Assembly: GCA_903904765.1 (NCBI GenBank) | Contig: CAIVEA010000824.1 | Span: forward strand, 1-15,528 | Direction: 5' to 3' | DNA from: an uncultured Chloroflexota bacterium | GTDB taxonomy: Bacteria > Chloroflexota > Anaerolineae > Aggregatilineales > Phototrophicaceae | DNA length: 15,528 nt | Shown: positions 7,156 through 13,691 of the stretch, one piece after another | Layout of the letters: each line of letters begins with the position of its first letter | Position numbering within the stretch: position 1 is the first letter of the stretch | Program-made: the position numbers and the translations under genes | Notes under the pieces: generated by a model | Database searches by the model: none | What the model was told of the DNA's origin: nothing | Seen by the model: only the letters and a program-made list of their open reading frames with translations

Positions 7156-7920
7156 ATGGAAAACGCGATGAAAGAAATCCGTGCCATCATCGAACGAGTC
7201 ACCCGCCTGAATGAGCATTACCAGTGGCTGCATCTGGCGGTGGATGCGTTCCATACCGACATTCGCGCCGGACAATCGCTGTTGGCGCGCCGCCTGCCCG
7301 AACGTTGGGACCCGTATTTGCGCGAACAGTGGTGGCCTGTGGCAACCATCAATCAAACGCTGATCGTGGAGCGTTCCGGCGCAGAAGTGTACGAGCCGGG
7401 GGAGGTCGTTTCGCTGCTGGGGATTATCGGGCAACCGTTCCGCTATAAGCGCACGCTACGCAATGTGCTGATGATTGCGGATAACACGCCGCCCTCGCCT
7501 TTCATCATGGCGCTACAAACGCTGCTGGCGAATAAGATCGCGGTCACGCTGGTGCTGGCTGGCAGCGCCTCTAACTACCCCACCGCCCATATCCCGCCCG
7601 AAGTGGAAGTGGTGGCCGCTGATGACGATCTGACATGGCCGAACCGCGTGATGACGCTCGGTTGGGCGGATCAAGTGTTCGCGGCGGTGGCGGGGGACGA
7701 CGAGATGGGGCGCATGAATACCATCTGGCGCATCTTCAAAGAATCCCGCGCCGAAATGCCCGCCAACTATCTGTTCGGTGTGTTTCAACCGCCGCTGCCC
7801 TGCGGGGCGGGCGCATGCACAGCCTGTATGCTGCCGCTGAAGCAGAACGAAACCGCGCTGATTTGCACCGAAGGCCCGGCCATTGATCTAAGCACAGTGG
7901 CGCTGCCTGCGCCTTATTGA
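7156..7920 (+). CDS. PyrK-like [2Fe-2S] electron-transfer protein, divergent
   Basis: A 254-residue protein from ATG 7156 (MENAMKEIRA). The frame is open back to 6988, but that extension crosses the promoter-like region and is not protein-like; ATG 7168, preceded by GGAAAA, is another possible start. The C-terminus has LPCGAGACTACMLPL plus a later ICTEGPAIDL, giving Cys216, Cys221, Cys224 and Cys237 (C-x4-C-x2-C-x12-C). This is the [2Fe-2S] ligand pattern of PyrK, the electron-transfer subunit of class 1B dihydroorotate dehydrogenase. The rest fits a ferredoxin-reductase-like shape, but the usual flavin motif (RPxS) and the Gly-rich NAD-binding segment are not recognisable; LMIADNTPPSPF stands where that segment would be. 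It is followed 23 bases later by a PyrD-like gene, which strongly suggests one complex. It may pass electrons without binding NAD(H) in the usual way. Confidence 0.8.
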   Translation: MENAMKEIRAIIERVTRLNEHYQWLHLAVDAFHTDIRAGQSLLARRLPERWDPYLREQWWPVATINQTLIVERSGAEVYEPGEVVSLLGIIGQPFRYKRTLRNVLMIADNTPPSPFIMALQTLLANKIAVTLVLAGSASNYPTAHIPPEVEVVAADDDLTWPNRVMTLGWADQVFAAVAGDDEMGRMNTIWRIFKESRAEMPANYLFGVFQPPLPCGAGACTACMLPLKQNETALICTEGPAIDLSTVALPAPY

Positions 7921-7931
7921 AGTAGAAGCAC

Positions 7932-7937
7932 GAGGAC
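7932..7937 (+). promoter_or_regulatory. Ribosome binding site of the PyrD-like gene
   Basis: GAGGAC ends 6 bases before the ATG at 7944. It is one of the few clear Shine-Dalgarno sequences in the window and fixes this start. Confidence 0.6.
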
Positions 7938-7943
7938 TCCAGC

Positions 7944-8885
7944 ATGGCATTCGAGATCACTCGCCCGGACAAATCCAGCCTGATCGTGGAGTCGCCGGTG
8001 ATGCCGATGGCGGGCGTTCTGGGCTATGGGGACGTATACCGTGATTTGATTCAGTACGAAAAGCTGGGCGCATTCGTCACCGCGCCCGTGTCGTATACGC
8101 CACGCTCACCCGCCAACGGTGCGCGGGTTGTGCCGCTGGATGCGGGCGTGCTGCTGCACACAGGCTTGCCCAACCCCGGCATTAGCAAGGTAATGGGGCG
8201 CTACCGCAGCCTGTGGAACAGTATGCCCATGCCCGTGATTTTGCATGTGATCGCCACTACGCTGGAACATGTCCGCAAATGCGCCAGCCGCGCCGATGCC
8301 GAAAATGCAGTGGACGCGCTGGAGATCGGCCTGAACGATGACATCGAACCGCAGACCGCCGAACAGGTGATTGCCGCAGCGGTTCGCAATACCGAAAAGC
8401 CAGTGTTGGCACGCATTCCTTCGCAGAACGCGCTGGAACTGGCGCTGGCGGTGGCGAACGGCGGGGCGGGTGCGGTGGTAGCCTGTGCGCCTCCGCGTGG
8501 TGTGGCACGTTCGCCCCTCAACGGGCGCATGGTGGATGGGCGCATCTATGGCCCCACTGCCAAGCCGGCGGCGTTGCGGTTGGTGAACCAACTGGCGAAA
8601 GCGGTGGATATTCCGGTGATCGGGGCGGGCGGCATTCACAGCCAGCAAGATGCCCGCGATTTTATGGATGCCGGGGCGCGTGCTGTGCAGGTGGATACCG
8701 CTGTATGGGTGCAGCCCAAGTTGATCGAACATATCGCTCGTGATCTGGGCGGGTTGGTCGTCACACGCATGGCGGGGGCGCTGCCGGACGAATGGCATCC
8801 CGGTATGGGCGAAACCGAGCGCAAAGCGAAGGAACAGCGCCAGCAAACCGACGATTCGGACTCCACCGAGAACACACCGAGCTAG
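7944..8885 (+). CDS. PyrD-like FMN TIM-barrel oxidoreductase, divergent, substrate unknown
   Basis: A 313-residue protein with the class 1 dihydroorotate dehydrogenase outline. GLPNPGISKVMGRY (74-87) corresponds to GLQNPG, YGPTAKPAALRLV (202-214) to SGPAIKPIALRMV, and VIGAGGIHS (225-233) with GARAVQVDTAV (244-254) form the FMN-phosphate site. The residues that define dihydroorotate oxidation are missing: the NxSCPN segment with the catalytic Cys reads EIGLNDD (127-133), the KLSPN segment reads LARIPSQN (155-162), the lysine in the VTK region reads VTAPVS, and the asparagine of GMLNAIG reads GVLLHTG. Flavin binding is therefore plausible, but use of dihydroorotate is not. The protein ends in a charged, probably disordered tail of about 25 residues. 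It is likely co-transcribed with the PyrK-like gene. An automatic label of dihydroorotate dehydrogenase would be misleading. Confidence 0.82.
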   Translation: MAFEITRPDKSSLIVESPVMPMAGVLGYGDVYRDLIQYEKLGAFVTAPVSYTPRSPANGARVVPLDAGVLLHTGLPNPGISKVMGRYRSLWNSMPMPVILHVIATTLEHVRKCASRADAENAVDALEIGLNDDIEPQTAEQVIAAAVRNTEKPVLARIPSQNALELALAVANGGAGAVVACAPPRGVARSPLNGRMVDGRIYGPTAKPAALRLVNQLAKAVDIPVIGAGGIHSQQDARDFMDAGARAVQVDTAVWVQPKLIEHIARDLGGLVVTRMAGALPDEWHPGMGETERKAKEQRQQTDDSDSTENTPS

Positions 8886-8900
8886 TCATCCCCATTCCCA

Positions 8901-8984
8901 CTCTCCCTCAAGGCGAAGGGGCGCAAACCGGAATCGTTTTTCCGAAAGTCCCTCACCCTGAGGGAGAGGGATAAAGGGTGAGGG
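8901..8984. repeat. Intergenic inverted-repeat element
   Basis: Two perfect 10-base inverted repeats interlock here: CTCTCCCTCA (8901-8910) with TGAGGGAGAG (8959-8968), and CCCTCACCCT (8950-8959) with AGGGTGAGGG (8975-8984). The motif resembles the CCCTCACCC...GGGAGAGGG intergenic repeats that recur in many bacterial genomes. It ends just before the secreted-protein gene and covers a possible upstream GTG start at 8978. The fold could also act as a transcriptional attenuator, but there is no T run. Confidence 0.6.
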
Positions 8985-9004
8985 TGAAAGATAGGCTAAG
9001 ACTT

Positions 9005-10198
9005 ATGAAGATATTGCGTGCGCTGATCGTGTTGCTGATGCTGGCGGCGAGGTTGCCAGCGGCGGCACAGGACAATGATACGCCGAGCGTGTTGGACATC
9101 GGCTATGACGATATGGTGGAGGAAACGCTCACTGCCAAAGCGTTCTGGGACTGGTGGACGCTACAAGCCACCGCTGGCGATCAGGTCGTGGTAGATATGG
9201 GCGCGATGGATGGACTCGAACCGCTACTGGGCATCCTGAACAGTTCGGGCGATCTGGTCGCAAAATCTGATGCGGGCGAGGCCAACAGCGCCATCACGCT
9301 CGAATACACCATCCCCACCACCGGACAGTACACCATCGTCACCACCCGCGCTGGCAACGCCGACGGCAACACTACCGGCACTTATGTGCTGCGAGTGCGG
9401 CGGGCGAACCCACCCGCCCAGACGGTTAACCCGCTGCAAGATGTCACCTTCCGCTGCTCGGATTACGAAGCGACCACCGCTGCCACCTTGCGCCTGAGCG
9501 AAGACCCGGTGGATGGCCTTTCGCACCGCATCACCGTTTACGGACTGGACGGTTTCCAACCCGTCATCCGCGTGCAGTTTCAGACCAAAGATCAAGACAA
9601 ACCATTTGAACTGTGCAATACCGATGCCCGTCAGACCGAGAATGACACCTTCACTTTACCGGGCGAAACCGAAGTACACACCATTACGGCGGACACGCTG
9701 AACACGGTGTCGCAGCTTTTGCTGACGGGCGCGGACGGCATGGGCGTGATTACGCTGACGATTGCCAGCCGCGACGGTTCGCCGGGGCGCTATTTCGCAG
9801 TACTCGAAGGCTTCAGCATCGAGCCAAAGACCGACGAGGATTTAGTCGAAGTACGCATCGGCCCGCTGGCAGCCAAAAATACCAGTTTGACCGTGTATAT
9901 GATCGCCGCGCAGAACAGCCGCCTAGACCCATTCCTGACGCGCAGCGACACCGACCAGACCTGCGACGATGCCGGACGCGGTGATTGCGGCGATGTGCCG
10001 TCGTTGGCGGGCATGAGCATCACTTTGCATGAAAATAGCGGCACAACCTTGCGTGGAGATCGCTCCGACGCAGGGTTGATCTTAACGCCCGGCACGCCCG
10101 ACACGATGGGTTTAGTGATGACCAGTCGTTCGGGGGATACGCACGGCGGGTATGCGTTGCTACTGCTCGGCACGTTGCCGCCGCGCCCCGCACCCTGA
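9005..10198 (+). CDS. Secreted PPC-domain (pre-peptidase C-terminal-like) protein
   Basis: A 397-residue exported protein. I chose ATG 9005 because it places the signal peptide at the N-terminus: MKILRAL, a hydrophobic core, and likely cleavage after the AAA near residue 21. The upstream GTG at 8978 lies inside a repeat and would bury the signal. Residues about 29-132 match a PPC beta-sandwich domain: LTAKAFWDWWTLQATAGD, LEPLLGILNSSGDLVAKSD, then TIPTTGQYTIVTTR and TGTYVLRV. Two further beta-rich segments follow (about 147-250 and 255-395) that look like degenerate repeats of the same fold, with Cys151 and Cys204 and a second Cys pair near TCDDAGRGDC. PPC domains usually accompany secreted enzymes or surface proteins; no catalytic domain is seen, so a binding or structural role is likely. 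Confidence 0.82.
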   Translation: MKILRALIVLLMLAARLPAAAQDNDTPSVLDIGYDDMVEETLTAKAFWDWWTLQATAGDQVVVDMGAMDGLEPLLGILNSSGDLVAKSDAGEANSAITLEYTIPTTGQYTIVTTRAGNADGNTTGTYVLRVRRANPPAQTVNPLQDVTFRCSDYEATTAATLRLSEDPVDGLSHRITVYGLDGFQPVIRVQFQTKDQDKPFELCNTDARQTENDTFTLPGETEVHTITADTLNTVSQLLLTGADGMGVITLTIASRDGSPGRYFAVLEGFSIEPKTDEDLVEVRIGPLAAKNTSLTVYMIAAQNSRLDPFLTRSDTDQTCDDAGRGDCGDVPSLAGMSITLHENSGTTLRGDRSDAGLILTPGTPDTMGLVMTSRSGDTHGGYALLLLGTLPPRPAP

Positions 10199-10230
10199 TT
10201 CCGTTTGAACCTGTCGACACTCTAGATCAC

Positions 10231-10236
10231 AAAGGA
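10231..10236 (+). promoter_or_regulatory. Ribosome binding site deciding the aldo/keto reductase start
   Basis: AAAGGA lies 8 bases before ATG 10245 and favours that codon over the in-frame TTG at 10239, which would sit almost on top of the site. Confidence 0.65.
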
Positions 10237-10244
10237 CATTGGCG

Positions 10245-11246
10245 ATGCACGACCCTTATTCAGCAGCAGTTTTACGTTACGACACTATGCACTACCGCCG
10301 CAGCGGGCGCAGCGGCTTGCACCTGCCCGTGATCGCGCTGGGGCTGTGGCACAACTTCGGTGGCGTGGATAGGCAGGAGAATAGCCGCGCCATGCTGCGC
10401 CGTGCCTTCGATCTGGGGATTAACCATTTCGATCTCGCCAACAACTATGGGCCGCCCCCCGGCTCTGCCGAAGAAACCTTTGGACACCTATTCCGGCAAG
10501 ATTTTCGCCCCTACCGCGACGAACTGGTGATTTCCACCAAAGCCGGCTACCGCATGTGGCCGGGGCCGTATGGCGAATGGGGGTCGCGCAAGTATCTGGT
10601 CGCCAGTCTCGATCAGAGTTTGCGCCGCATGGGGCTGGATTATGTGGACATTTTCTACCACCACCGTCCCGACCCCGACACCCCGCTGGAAGAAACCATG
10701 TCCGCCCTCGATCATATTGTGCGGCAGGGGAAGGCGTTGTATGTGGGCATCTCCAACTACGATGCCGAGGAAACGCGCCGCGCCGCCCGCATCCTGCGCG
10801 AACTGGGGACACCCTGCCTGATTAATCAGGTGGTGTACAACCTGTTTGACCGCTGGGTGGAACCGGCACTGCTGGATACGGCGGCGGCAGAAGGCGTGGG
10901 GTTGATCTTCTTCTCGCCGCTGGCACAGGGGCTGCTCACTAACCGCTATTTAGGCGGGTTGCCGGAAGATTCGCGGGCGATCAAATCCGGCGTATTCCTG
11001 CGCCCGGAACACGTCACCGATGCGGCGCTGGTGCGGGTGCGCCGCTTGAACGACATTGCACAGCAACGCGGACAAACGCTGGCGCAGATGGCGCTGGCAT
11101 GGGTGCTGCGTCACCCTGCTGCCACTTCTGCCCTCATCGGCACGAGTTCGGTGCAACAAGTCGAAGATTGCGCCGCGACCATTCGCAAGCTGGCATTCAG
11201 CACGGATGAACTGGCGGCGATTGAGGCGGCGCTGGTCGAGGCATAA
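10245..11246 (+). CDS. yghZ: Aldo/keto reductase, YghZ / L-glyceraldehyde-3-phosphate reductase type
   Basis: A 333-residue cytosolic NADPH-dependent reductase. It matches Escherichia coli YghZ, as I recall it, over nearly its full length: IALGLWHNFGGV, HFDLANNYGPPPGSAEETFG, STKAGYRMWPGPYG, GSRKYLVASLDQSLRRMG and FSPLAQGLLTNRYL. The catalytic tetrad of the superfamily is present as Asp63, Tyr68, Lys99 and His140. YghZ reduces L-glyceraldehyde 3-phosphate and other aldehydes such as methylglyoxal, so a carbonyl-detoxification role is likely; homologues also include potassium-channel beta-subunit relatives. The last third carries the NADPH-binding pattern ALIGTSSVQQVED. It follows the PPC gene by 46 bases on the same strand, so read-through is possible, but a metabolic link is not evident. 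Confidence 0.92.
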   Translation: MHDPYSAAVLRYDTMHYRRSGRSGLHLPVIALGLWHNFGGVDRQENSRAMLRRAFDLGINHFDLANNYGPPPGSAEETFGHLFRQDFRPYRDELVISTKAGYRMWPGPYGEWGSRKYLVASLDQSLRRMGLDYVDIFYHHRPDPDTPLEETMSALDHIVRQGKALYVGISNYDAEETRRAARILRELGTPCLINQVVYNLFDRWVEPALLDTAAAEGVGLIFFSPLAQGLLTNRYLGGLPEDSRAIKSGVFLRPEHVTDAALVRVRRLNDIAQQRGQTLAQMALAWVLRHPAATSALIGTSSVQQVEDCAATIRKLAFSTDELAAIEAALVEA

Positions 11247-11266
11247 ACACGCGGCGACCCCCAAAT

Positions 11267-11319
11267 CACCCTTTTTCCCTTTTCAAGGATGTTTTTGTTA
11301 TGAAAGGGGTGAAGGGGTG
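11267..11319. other. Imperfect stem-loop downstream of the aldo/keto reductase
   Basis: CCCTTTTC (11277-11284) can pair with GAAAGGGG (11302-11309) using one G-U pair, and CACCC (11267-11271) with GGGTG (11315-11319) outside it. It might help end plus-strand transcription, but no T run follows. The rest of the spacer up to 11414 shows only a short CCGC/GCGG stem near 11358-11371 and no supportable gene. Confidence 0.3.
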
Positions 11320-11398
11320 AAATGTGCCGCTTTTCGTAGGGATAACATCCGTGCTATCCGCCTGTGTGCGGCAAACAATGACAGGCCATGCCCCGACG

Positions 11399-11446
11399 AA
11401 AAAACGCTCGCCCCAAAAACTGCCCCCATTCGGGGGCAGGGGCGAG
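11399..11446 (-). terminator. Rho-independent terminator of the glycosyltransferase gene
   Basis: On the minus strand CTGCCCCC-GAAT-GGGGGCAG (11439 down to 11420) is followed by TTTTT (11419-11415). A second, outer stem CTCGCCCC/GGGGCGAG (11439-11446 with 11407-11414) is followed by TTTTTT (11404-11399), giving a fallback structure. It starts about 10 bases past the stop codon at 11456. Confidence 0.92.
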
Positions 11447-11455
11447 GAAGGTTTC

Positions 11456-12208
11456 CTAAGCGTAGGCGGTGGTGCGGCGGTCTTGCGGGGTCAGCCCGCG
11501 ATGGCGGGAGCGAATCTCCCACACGCGCAGCGCAGCTTCGCGCTGGATGCGGAAATCCAATTTGGACTGTCCCATCTTGCGATCCGGGAAGTAGATCGGC
11601 ACTTCGACCACTTTGAAGCCCAACCGATGCGTGATATACGTCAATTCCACCTGAAACACATAGCCGTTGCTCTTGATGCGTTCCAAATCGAGTCCGATCA
11701 GGGTATTGCGCTTCCACAGACGGAAGCCGCCCGTCGCGTCGCGCATGGGCATACCGAGGATGGTAGGGACGTAGACGGAATTGGCGAAGCCACTCAGCGC
11801 CTTACGGAACCAGCCCCACGTTTCATCCACGCTGCCACCCTTCACATAGCGCGACCCGATTACCATGTCGGCGTTAGCGGCAGCGGCGATCAGTTCGGGA
11901 ATGTATTTAGGCTGGTGCGAAAAATCGCAGTCCATCTGGATGATGTATTCCGCATCAATCCGTAGCGCCTGTTTGAAGCCCGCCACATAGGCCGGCCCCA
12001 AGCCTTGCTTCTGGGTGCGGTGCAACACGGTGACACGCGGTTCCCGCGCTGCCCACTCGTCCGCAATCTGTCCGGTTCCATCAGGCGAGTTGTCATCCAC
12101 CACGAGGACGTTCAGGTTTTCCACCGGAAGCGCCATTAGCGCGGTGAGCATCTGCGACAGGTTTTCTTTTTCGTTATAGGTTGGCAGAACAATGACGGTT
12201 TTTGGCAT
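11456..12208 (-). CDS. Dolichol-phosphate mannosyltransferase-like GT2 glycosyltransferase (polyprenol-P-mannose synthase)
   Basis: A 250-residue GT2 enzyme of the Dpm1 / polyprenol monophosphomannose synthase type. Motifs: VIVLPTYNEKENL (5-17), VLVVDDNSPDGTG (34-46), the metal and sugar-nucleotide DxD as Asp93-Cys-Asp95 (QMDCDFSH), GSRYVKGG, RDATGGFRLWKR, and PIYFPDRKMGQSKL near 203-216. Members transfer mannose (sometimes glucose) from GDP-mannose to a polyprenyl phosphate at the cytosolic face of the membrane, feeding protein O-mannosylation or glycolipid assembly. The C-terminal membrane helices found in some bacterial forms are absent, so this is the single-domain form. A purine-rich GGAAAGGGA precedes the ATG. 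It is divergent from an RfaE2-type gene, consistent with shared glycan-precursor roles. The sugar donor is inferred from the family. Confidence 0.92.
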   Translation of the reverse strand: MPKTVIVLPTYNEKENLSQMLTALMALPVENLNVLVVDDNSPDGTGQIADEWAAREPRVTVLHRTQKQGLGPAYVAGFKQALRIDAEYIIQMDCDFSHQPKYIPELIAAAANADMVIGSRYVKGGSVDETWGWFRKALSGFANSVYVPTILGMPMRDATGGFRLWKRNTLIGLDLERIKSNGYVFQVELTYITHRLGFKVVEVPIYFPDRKMGQSKLDFRIQREAALRVWEIRSRHRGLTPQDRRTTAYA

Positions 12209-12339
12209 TGGAAGATCCCTTTCCTTCGCCCATTATGCTATCAGATTGCGCCTTGCGGCTTCCAAACAAATGCAGGTAGAGTGAAATATGCTAGAGAGTA
12301 TGAAAAATATGTACAAACGTCAATCGGGAGAATAGCACG

Positions 12340-12813
12340 ATGGGCCACATTTTCACACTGGTCGCCGCCGCCGCCGAACGCGATGCGCTGCGGGCGGCTG
12401 GTCGCCGTGTGGTGTTCACCAACGGTCATTTTGACCTGCTGCATGTGGGGCATCTGGATTATCTGGAGAAAGCGCGGGCGCTGGGCGATGCGCTGTTCCT
12501 CGGCCTGAACGGGGATGAAAGCACGCGCCGCCTGAAAGGGGAAGGCCGCCCGCTGGTTCCAGCCGCCGAACGCGCCCGCCTGCTGGCGGCGCTGCTGCCC
12601 GTGAGCGCGGTCATTGTGTTTGAGGATGATACCGCCGATGGCCTGTTGCGGGCGCTGAAGCCAGATGTGTATGTGAAAGGCGGCGATTACGCCCACAAAG
12701 TCCTGCCGGAGCGCCCAACAGTGGAATCTTATGGCGGCGTGGTGGCGCTGATTGACTACCTGCCCGATCACAGCACCTCGACGCTGATCGCCCGCATCCG
12801 CGCCTTGCCCTAA
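12340..12813 (+). CDS. rfaE2: RfaE2-type heptose-1-phosphate adenylyltransferase-like nucleotidyltransferase
   Basis: A 157-residue single-domain nucleotidyltransferase. It has the nucleotide-binding VVFTNGHFDLLHVGHLDYLE (about 24-43, with the HxGH motif as HVGH), GLNGDESTRRLKGEGRP, and KPDVYVKGGDY. The C-terminal STSTLIARI matches the ISTS-type loop. This pattern fits the adenylyltransferase half of HldE (RfaE domain 2), which makes ADP-heptose from heptose 1-phosphate and ATP, rather than TagD or other cytidylyltransferases. The usual NGCFD is NGHFD here. The kinase half is absent and must be encoded elsewhere if heptose is the substrate. CGGGAG at 12325-12330 supports ATG 12340. It is divergent from the Dpm1-like gene across a 131-base spacer. 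The exact sugar phosphate is an inference. Confidence 0.87.
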   Translation: MGHIFTLVAAAAERDALRAAGRRVVFTNGHFDLLHVGHLDYLEKARALGDALFLGLNGDESTRRLKGEGRPLVPAAERARLLAALLPVSAVIVFEDDTADGLLRALKPDVYVKGGDYAHKVLPERPTVESYGGVVALIDYLPDHSTSTLIARIRALP

Positions 12814-12817
12814 AGTC

Positions 12818-12897
12818 AAAACACATTCAGTCGCAAAACGGAAAAAGGGACGGCACGTCGGCTGTCCCCACCGAAGACCAAACTTCGGGATGTGTTT
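12818..12897. repeat. Nested inverted repeats between convergent genes
   Basis: An outer pair AAACACAT (12818-12825) / ATGTGTTT (12890-12897) encloses two inner stems: the terminator at 12847-12868, and CCGAAG/CTTCGG (12871-12876 with 12883-12888). The whole can fold as a three-way structure on either strand, and sits exactly between the ends of two convergent genes. Confidence 0.6.
12842..12868 (-). terminator. Terminator of the sirtuin-propeller-UDG-like operon
   Basis: On the minus strand GGGACAGC-cgacgt-GCCGTCCC (12868 to 12847, one A-C mismatch) is followed by TTTTT (12846-12842). It lies about 39 bases past the stop at 12907. Confidence 0.8.
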
Positions 12898-12906
12898 GCC
12901 TTAACA

Positions 12907-13656
12907 TTAGCGGGCGAGGAGCGCGTTCAGCCGCACACCTGCATTATAGAAATATTCGTTCGTCGCCCCGCGTGAAACCGGATGGCGGACGATGGTGAAC
13001 AACGTGTGTTCGGTGCGTGCCGTCCACAGGCTTTCGATCTTTTCATCCGGCTGGAAGGCCTGCACGGCGATATTCGCCCACCATTGCGCCGCCGCCACCC
13101 CGTAGAAGATGACCACACGCGGGCGCAGCGTGCGAATTTGACGGCTGAGGTTGGCTGCCCGTACCCCGCCAATCGTTTCGGCATAGGTCGAGCGTGTTTG
13201 CAGATATTCCAGTTTGGTATATTTGGGATAAAGCCACGTCCGCAGCGAGGGCGAGGGCAGCGGGAACAGTTCCAGCAGCGCCGTTTCGCCGCCGCGCCGC
13301 CCGAATACCTCGCTCTGGTAGCGTTTCACATCGTCCAGTGAAGCTGGCGCGCCGGGGTGGTTCAGCGCCAGAAACAAGCGTACCAGTTTGCCCCATACCG
13401 GCTGTAAGCTCACTGGCGACTGGAAATGTGCGGTTTCGCCCCGCGCCAGATGGTACTCGCGCAGGTCTTCTAGCGCCTCGCCACCCCGTGCCGACCACAA
13501 TTCGAGGTGCTTGCGGACATCGGACATCTCCTCGCCGCCGCTTTCTTCAATCCCCACGAACCAGATGGAAGGCAGCACCCGCGAGCCGAACTCACCGTAG
13601 CCGTAAAAGGTGCTGATAAACGATTCGAGTAAGTCGTCGTTCAGTTTGCTGCTCAC
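12907..13656 (-). CDS. Uncharacterised protein with uracil-DNA-glycosylase-like motifs
   Basis: A 249-residue protein beginning at GTG 13656, chosen because AAGGA (13668-13664) sits 7 bases upstream and because a longer reading would run 130 bases into the preceding gene. It is not a family I can name firmly. The layout is reminiscent of the uracil-DNA-glycosylase superfamily: an early strand with a Gly- and Glu-rich loop (IWFVGIEESGGEE, 31-43), a middle segment ELFPLPSPSLRTWLY, a late strand RPRVVIFYGVAAAQWW (178-193), and a strand ending in His-Pro (FTIVRHPVSRG, 220-230). The catalytic identity is not clear, and another Rossmann-like hydrolase is possible. It is third in a minus-strand operon, 35 bases after the propeller gene, and is closed by a terminator. 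TAA is backed by a second in-frame TAA two codons later. Confidence 0.75.
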   Translation of the reverse strand: MSSKLNDDLLESFISTFYGYGEFGSRVLPSIWFVGIEESGGEEMSDVRKHLELWSARGGEALEDLREYHLARGETAHFQSPVSLQPVWGKLVRLFLALNHPGAPASLDDVKRYQSEVFGRRGGETALLELFPLPSPSLRTWLYPKYTKLEYLQTRSTYAETIGGVRAANLSRQIRTLRPRVVIFYGVAAAQWWANIAVQAFQPDEKIESLWTARTEHTLFTIVRHPVSRGATNEYFYNAGVRLNALLAR

Positions 13657-13663
13657 CGCATCA

Positions 13664-13668
13664 TCCTT
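13664..13668 (-). promoter_or_regulatory. Ribosome binding site deciding the GTG start at 13656
   Basis: AAGGA on the minus strand lies 7 bases before GTG 13656, supporting the GTG over longer upstream readings. Confidence 0.65.
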
Positions 13669-13691
13669 TCCTATCCTGTGGGCATCGTGTT

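Noticed and set aside
8106..8846. A 246-codon minus-strand open frame opposite the PyrD-like gene
   Set aside because: Composition (His/Arg/Gln-rich) and lack of motifs mark it as a shadow of the plus-strand gene.
7944..8885. Plain annotation as dihydroorotate dehydrogenase (pyrD)
   Set aside because: The catalytic and orotate-binding signatures are absent, so only family-level similarity is supported.
11324..11965. A 213-codon plus-strand open frame over the glycosyltransferase
   Set aside because: The minus strand encodes an intact Dpm1-like enzyme, and the plus-strand frame also crosses its terminator.
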